Source: Salinicola lusitanus
Lineage (GTDB): Bacteria > Pseudomonadota > Gammaproteobacteria > Pseudomonadales > Halomonadaceae
Length of the DNA stretch: 64,000 nt
Direction of reading: 5' to 3'
NCBI RefSeq assembly: GCF_003206045.1
Contig: NZ_PZJM01000002.1
Span: 63,592-127,591 of the forward strand
This document shows, piece by piece, positions 61,297 to 64,000 of the stretch. Within the stretch, counting starts at the first letter, position 1; every line of letters begins with the position of its first letter. The translations under genes were made by a program, and so were the position numbers. The notes below the pieces were generated by a model, which searched no databases, had not been told where the DNA came from, and saw only the letters and a program-made list of their open reading frames with translations.

Positions 61297-62142
61297 ATGG
61301 GCTTACGGAGTGGTTCGTGGAAAGCCTGGTTGGGCCTGAGCGGCGATGCCCGCCAACGCTCGCGCCAGCCGTTCGACCCGGAGGCATGGCGGTCGATTCG
61401 CCACGGCCTGCCGCTGCTGGCCGACCTCGACGACGCCGATGCCGAGCGTCTCGGTCCGCGCGCCTGGCAACTGCTGCAGAGCAAGCGCTGGGTGGCGGGT
61501 GACGGGGTCGAAGTCGACGATACCGCCCTGCTCGCCATCGCCGCCCAGGCCAGCCTGCTCACGCTGGGCTGGTCGGACCGCGACGCCAGCGCCGCCTTCG
61601 ACAACGTCACCGAGATCATCCTGCTGCCGGACGCCTTTCATCGCCACGTCGAGGAGATGGACGACTTCGGCGTGATGCACGAATACGTCGACGAGCGCGC
61701 CGGGGAAACCTCCTGGCGCGGCCCCGTGGTACTGGCAATTCCCGATGTCGCCGAAAGCGGCGACTACACCGGCTACAACGTCATCATTCACGAATTCGCC
61801 CACAAGCTCGACCTGGGCAACTCGCAGGATGTGGACGGCTTCCCCCCGCTCGCCGCCAACAGTGATGTCACCGCCCAAGAGTGGCATCGCATCTTCACCG
61901 CGGTGTGGGACGACCTGCAGGCCCACCTCGCCCGCGACGAACCCACCCCCATTGACGACTACGCCGCCACCCACCCCGGCGAATGCTTCGCGGTCTGCTG
62001 CGAACTCTTCTTCACCGCCCCGGATCAACTGATCGAGGTCTACCCCGAGCTTTACGACCTGCTGAAACGCTACTTCCGACAGGAAACCCTGGCGCGGTTT
62101 GAGCGGAACCATCCGTCAGGGATCGATGAGCCGCAGGATTGA
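61297..62142 (+). CDS. mtfA: Zinc-dependent peptidase, MtfA/M90 family
   Basis: A 281-residue metallopeptidase. H165-E166-x-x-H169 in IIHEFAHKLDL is the zinc-binding HExxH; DGFPPL follows in family style, and ECFAVCCELFFTAPDQL near residue 228 provides the third ligand glutamate. MtfA in E. coli binds the glucose repressor Mlc and is a peptidase. AGGAAGAG lies upstream. It is co-transcribed with the GNAT-nitrilase gene. Native high-GC sequence ends here. Confidence 0.92.
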   Translation: MGLRSGSWKAWLGLSGDARQRSRQPFDPEAWRSIRHGLPLLADLDDADAERLGPRAWQLLQSKRWVAGDGVEVDDTALLAIAAQASLLTLGWSDRDASAAFDNVTEIILLPDAFHRHVEEMDDFGVMHEYVDERAGETSWRGPVVLAIPDVAESGDYTGYNVIIHEFAHKLDLGNSQDVDGFPPLAANSDVTAQEWHRIFTAVWDDLQAHLARDEPTPIDDYAATHPGECFAVCCELFFTAPDQLIEVYPELYDLLKRYFRQETLARFERNHPSGIDEPQD

Positions 62143-62567
62143 TCCTTGACTACTCCCCGATGCTCATCGCCCCGTATCAGGTACCTCGTCCTACTGAACA
62201 TGACGCCCAAGCCAACCCTGACTAGAGAATTGGTCTCAGAGTCGTTACTCGGAGAAAACATTGGTTTACATTAGTGCAGATACTAACTAGGCGTTGCGGA
62301 AGAAAACGCGGCTAGGGGGTTGGCATAAGAAGATCAAGGCGGCTTGCGATCCAAAGGAGCCATGGTGGAAAGGCTGCCTGCACGCTCATCGGTGTTATGC
62401 AGCTGGCACTATGATTGGTGTTATATGGCCAAGCTATACTTAATATGTCGATTTTTCAGTATGTTTTGGAGAAAACAGTGTGCAACATAACATTGTTGAA
62501 CTCGCATGCGCGTTCAAGTCAATAAACGAGCGCGCTGTCTAATACCTGTTAGGCATCTAGTGCAGAT
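62143..62567. other. AT-rich intergenic region at the edge of a possible island
   Basis: About 425 bp without a supported gene. Composition becomes clearly AT-richer than anything upstream. It contains an 11-bp direct repeat (62272 and 62558), a repeated GGTGTTAT (62391-62398, 62417-62424) and a 22-bp dyad at 62496-62517 (TTGAAC and GTTCAA around a GCATGC centre). A TATACT at 62435-62440 may be a -10 box. The GTTAGGC at 62548-62554 resembles an integron core site, but I did not find a matching attC. Confidence 0.6.
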
Positions 62568-62568
62568 A
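62272..62568 (+). repeat. 11-bp direct repeat TAGTGCAGATA
   Basis: Two identical copies, 62272-62282 and 62558-62568, 286 bp apart; the second runs into the start codon of the DUF2075 gene. Such a repeat could be a relic of insertion, or chance. Confidence 0.5.
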
Positions 62569-64000
62569 TGACGGCTTACTATTCATCAACGACCGGTGCA
62601 TTCGTCCGAATCTCACTAGAGGAAGTCGCTGCTGCACTGCATTCCAAATACGCCGCCGATGGGTTTTCTTCGCAATACACGACGCAAACCGAATCGTGGA
62701 ATATCACAGTTCCAAAGCTGCAAGAAGAACTGAGGTCATTGCTACGTCTGCATCCAGATGCTGCAAGTTGGCCTGTCCTGCTTGAATATCCTCTCTATCG
62801 GTTACGACGCCGCATTGATGTGCTGATCTTGACGCCCGCTGCGATCGTAGTAGTTGAACTCAAAGTTGGAGAATCAACCTTCCGATCTGCTGACCGGCGT
62901 CAGGTAGAGGAGTACGGTCTCGATCTACGTGATTTTCATGGAGCTAGTGCTGGAATCAGCATAGTTCCGGTACTTTGGTGTACCGAGGCCAAAACTACTT
63001 CCTATGTGTCAACGATTAAAGAGGCCGATGTTGCTGAGGTTCATTGCGTAGGGGGATTAGGGCTAGCAAACGTTCTTGTCCGGGTAGGCACCTCGGTTCC
63101 AACGGCGCGATATGAAATACGCGAATGGGAGTCGGGCCAGTATCGACCCGTGCCTACCGTGGTGGATGCGGCAACTACACTTTTCGCTGGCCATGGTGTA
63201 CGCGAAATAGCTCAAGCCGATGCCTCCAATTTGGATGCATCGGCTAATCGTGTCGTCGAGATTATTCAGGAAACCAAACGGAAGCGAGGTCGGTCATTGG
63301 TTTTTCTCGCTGGCGTCCCCGGGTCCGGAAAGACGTTGGCTGGCTTGCAAGTAGTACACAGTGCTGTGGAATCTGGGGTCGAAGACCAGGGAGATATTGT
63401 CTACCTCTCTGGAAACACCCCATTGGTTGTTGTTCTCCGAGAGGCTCTCGCTCGTGATGAAGCGTCGCGGCGTAAGGCTCGTGGAGTTAAGCCCGCTCTA
63501 GCTGAAGCAAGAAATTCGGTTCGAACCCGAATTCAACATATCATCGATTTTCTGAGAGAGTATCTGACAAATGATGACGGTTCCTCTCCTCATGAGCATG
63601 TGATCGTCTTCGATGAAGCCCAGCGGGCCTGGGATGAGGATTACGGACGAAAGAAGTTCGGACGACCATCTTCAGAGCCCAAACTTCTTCTAGACATTAT
63701 GGGGCGACATCCAGATTGGTGTTCTATCGTTGCACTGGTTGGCGGAGGACAAGAAATCAATGCAGGAGAAAACGGAATCGCCGAGTGGGGTAAAGCGTTG
63801 AGAGCTTTGCCGAATACTGAACTAGAGAAATGGTGCGTATACGGCCCGCCAGATTTTACGGTCGGTTCCGATGCAACGGCCAATCTTGGGGTCGGTAGCT
63901 TATCCGGAGCAGCGGATATCGTTGTTGAACCGGATCTGGAATTAACCGTGCCGTTGCGGAGTTTTCGCTCGCCTTCGCTCAGTCGGTGGGTTTCGTTGGT
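62568..64000 (+). CDS. DUF2075-type nuclease-ATPase, 3' end beyond window
   Basis: Open from the ATG at 62568 to the last base (477 codons) with no stop. Residues about 75-135 have a PD-(D/E)xK-like nuclease core: D84 in RRRIDVLIL and E97-x-K99 in VVVELKV. Then comes a P-loop ATPase: Walker A GVPGSGKT (249-256), Walker B VIVFDEAQ (345-352) and the DUF2075 hallmark GGGQEINAGENGIAEW (392-407). DUF2075 proteins are helicase-like; some nuclease-helicase proteins of this kind defend against phages. Codon use has many A/T third positions, unlike the rest of the window. No clear Shine-Dalgarno is visible. Confidence 0.82.
   Translation, partial: MTAYYSSTTGAFVRISLEEVAAALHSKYAADGFSSQYTTQTESWNITVPKLQEELRSLLRLHPDAASWPVLLEYPLYRLRRRIDVLILTPAAIVVVELKVGESTFRSADRRQVEEYGLDLRDFHGASAGISIVPVLWCTEAKTTSYVSTIKEADVAEVHCVGGLGLANVLVRVGTSVPTARYEIREWESGQYRPVPTVVDAATTLFAGHGVREIAQADASNLDASANRVVEIIQETKRKRGRSLVFLAGVPGSGKTLAGLQVVHSAVESGVEDQGDIVYLSGNTPLVVVLREALARDEASRRKARGVKPALAEARNSVRTRIQHIIDFLREYLTNDDGSSPHEHVIVFDEAQRAWDEDYGRKKFGRPSSEPKLLLDIMGRHPDWCSIVALVGGGQEINAGENGIAEWGKALRALPNTELEKWCVYGPPDFTVGSDATANLGVGSLSGAADIVVEPDLELTVPLRSFRSPSLSRWVSL

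Noticed and set aside
62548-62554. GTTAGGC integron-type core site before the DUF2075 gene
   Set aside because: A seven-base match is expected by chance. I could not find the paired left boxes of an attC site upstream.

Overview
The window looks like chromosome of a high-GC halophilic or halotolerant gammaproteobacterium, most likely of the Halomonadaceae. This is inferred from the density of Escherichia/Pseudomonas-type families (YbaK, DUF501, LOG, Tas, YaaA, YfcG, RluF, GlcDEFG, MtfA, YgjV), from strong G/C preference at third codon positions, and from many TRAP, TTT and amino-acid ABC transporters. I saw no prophage, IS element, rRNA or CRISPR array. About 60 protein genes and one tRNA gene are supported.

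Layout. 1-10.4 kb holds housekeeping genes: the end of a DUF349 gene, an initiator tRNA-fMet with its own consensus promoter and terminator, DUF3750, a CnoX/YbbN-like thioredoxin, a PatB-like C-S lyase, ybaK-hypothetical-DUF501-LOG, an OlsF-like two-domain acyltransferase, a quinone oxidoreductase and a DEDDh exonuclease. 10.5-16 kb has a Sel1 protein, Tas, YaaA, a Tim44-like protein, an SDR and a TauE/SafE exporter. 16.4-27.9 kb has a class III aminotransferase, a MocR-type regulator and a nine-gene run: GltS symporter, amidohydrolase, G3E GTPase, a four-gene amino-acid ABC transporter and a 2-hydroxyacid dehydrogenase. It reads as uptake and catabolism of an amino acid or N-blocked derivative. 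28-32.1 kb has two GSTs and an FdhF/YdeP molybdopterin oxidoreductase.

32.5-38.9 kb is a glycolate/lactate module (GlcA/LldP-type permease, glcD, glcE, glcF, glcG) preceded by candidate operators for a GntR-FCD regulator not encoded here. After rluF, 40.3-48.1 kb is a catabolic island: a TctC-type binding protein, an IclR regulator, a CaiB/BaiF CoA-transferase, a citrate-synthase-fold citryl-CoA lyase-like protein, a TAXI-TRAP transporter and an SMP-30 lactonase. I read it as uptake, CoA activation and cleavage of a tricarboxylate or similar hydroxyacid. A shared 10-mer links the tctC promoter and the iclR/CoA-transferase gap and is a candidate IclR operator.

48.2-62.1 kb mixes redox and stress genes (GST, OYE with HxlR, dienelactone hydrolase, LLM oxidoreductase, GlsB, flavin reductase), a short DUF748 protein, YgjV, a three-gene operon joining an outer-membrane barrel, a PstS-like protein and a diguanylate cyclase, and a GNAT-nitrilase fusion beside MtfA.

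From about 62.15 kb the sequence becomes visibly AT-richer and codon use changes. An open-ended gene beginning at 62568 encodes a DUF2075-type protein with an N-terminal PD-(D/E)xK-like nuclease motif and a P-loop ATPase. It is the best candidate for the edge of a transferred, possibly anti-phage, region. The window ends inside it.
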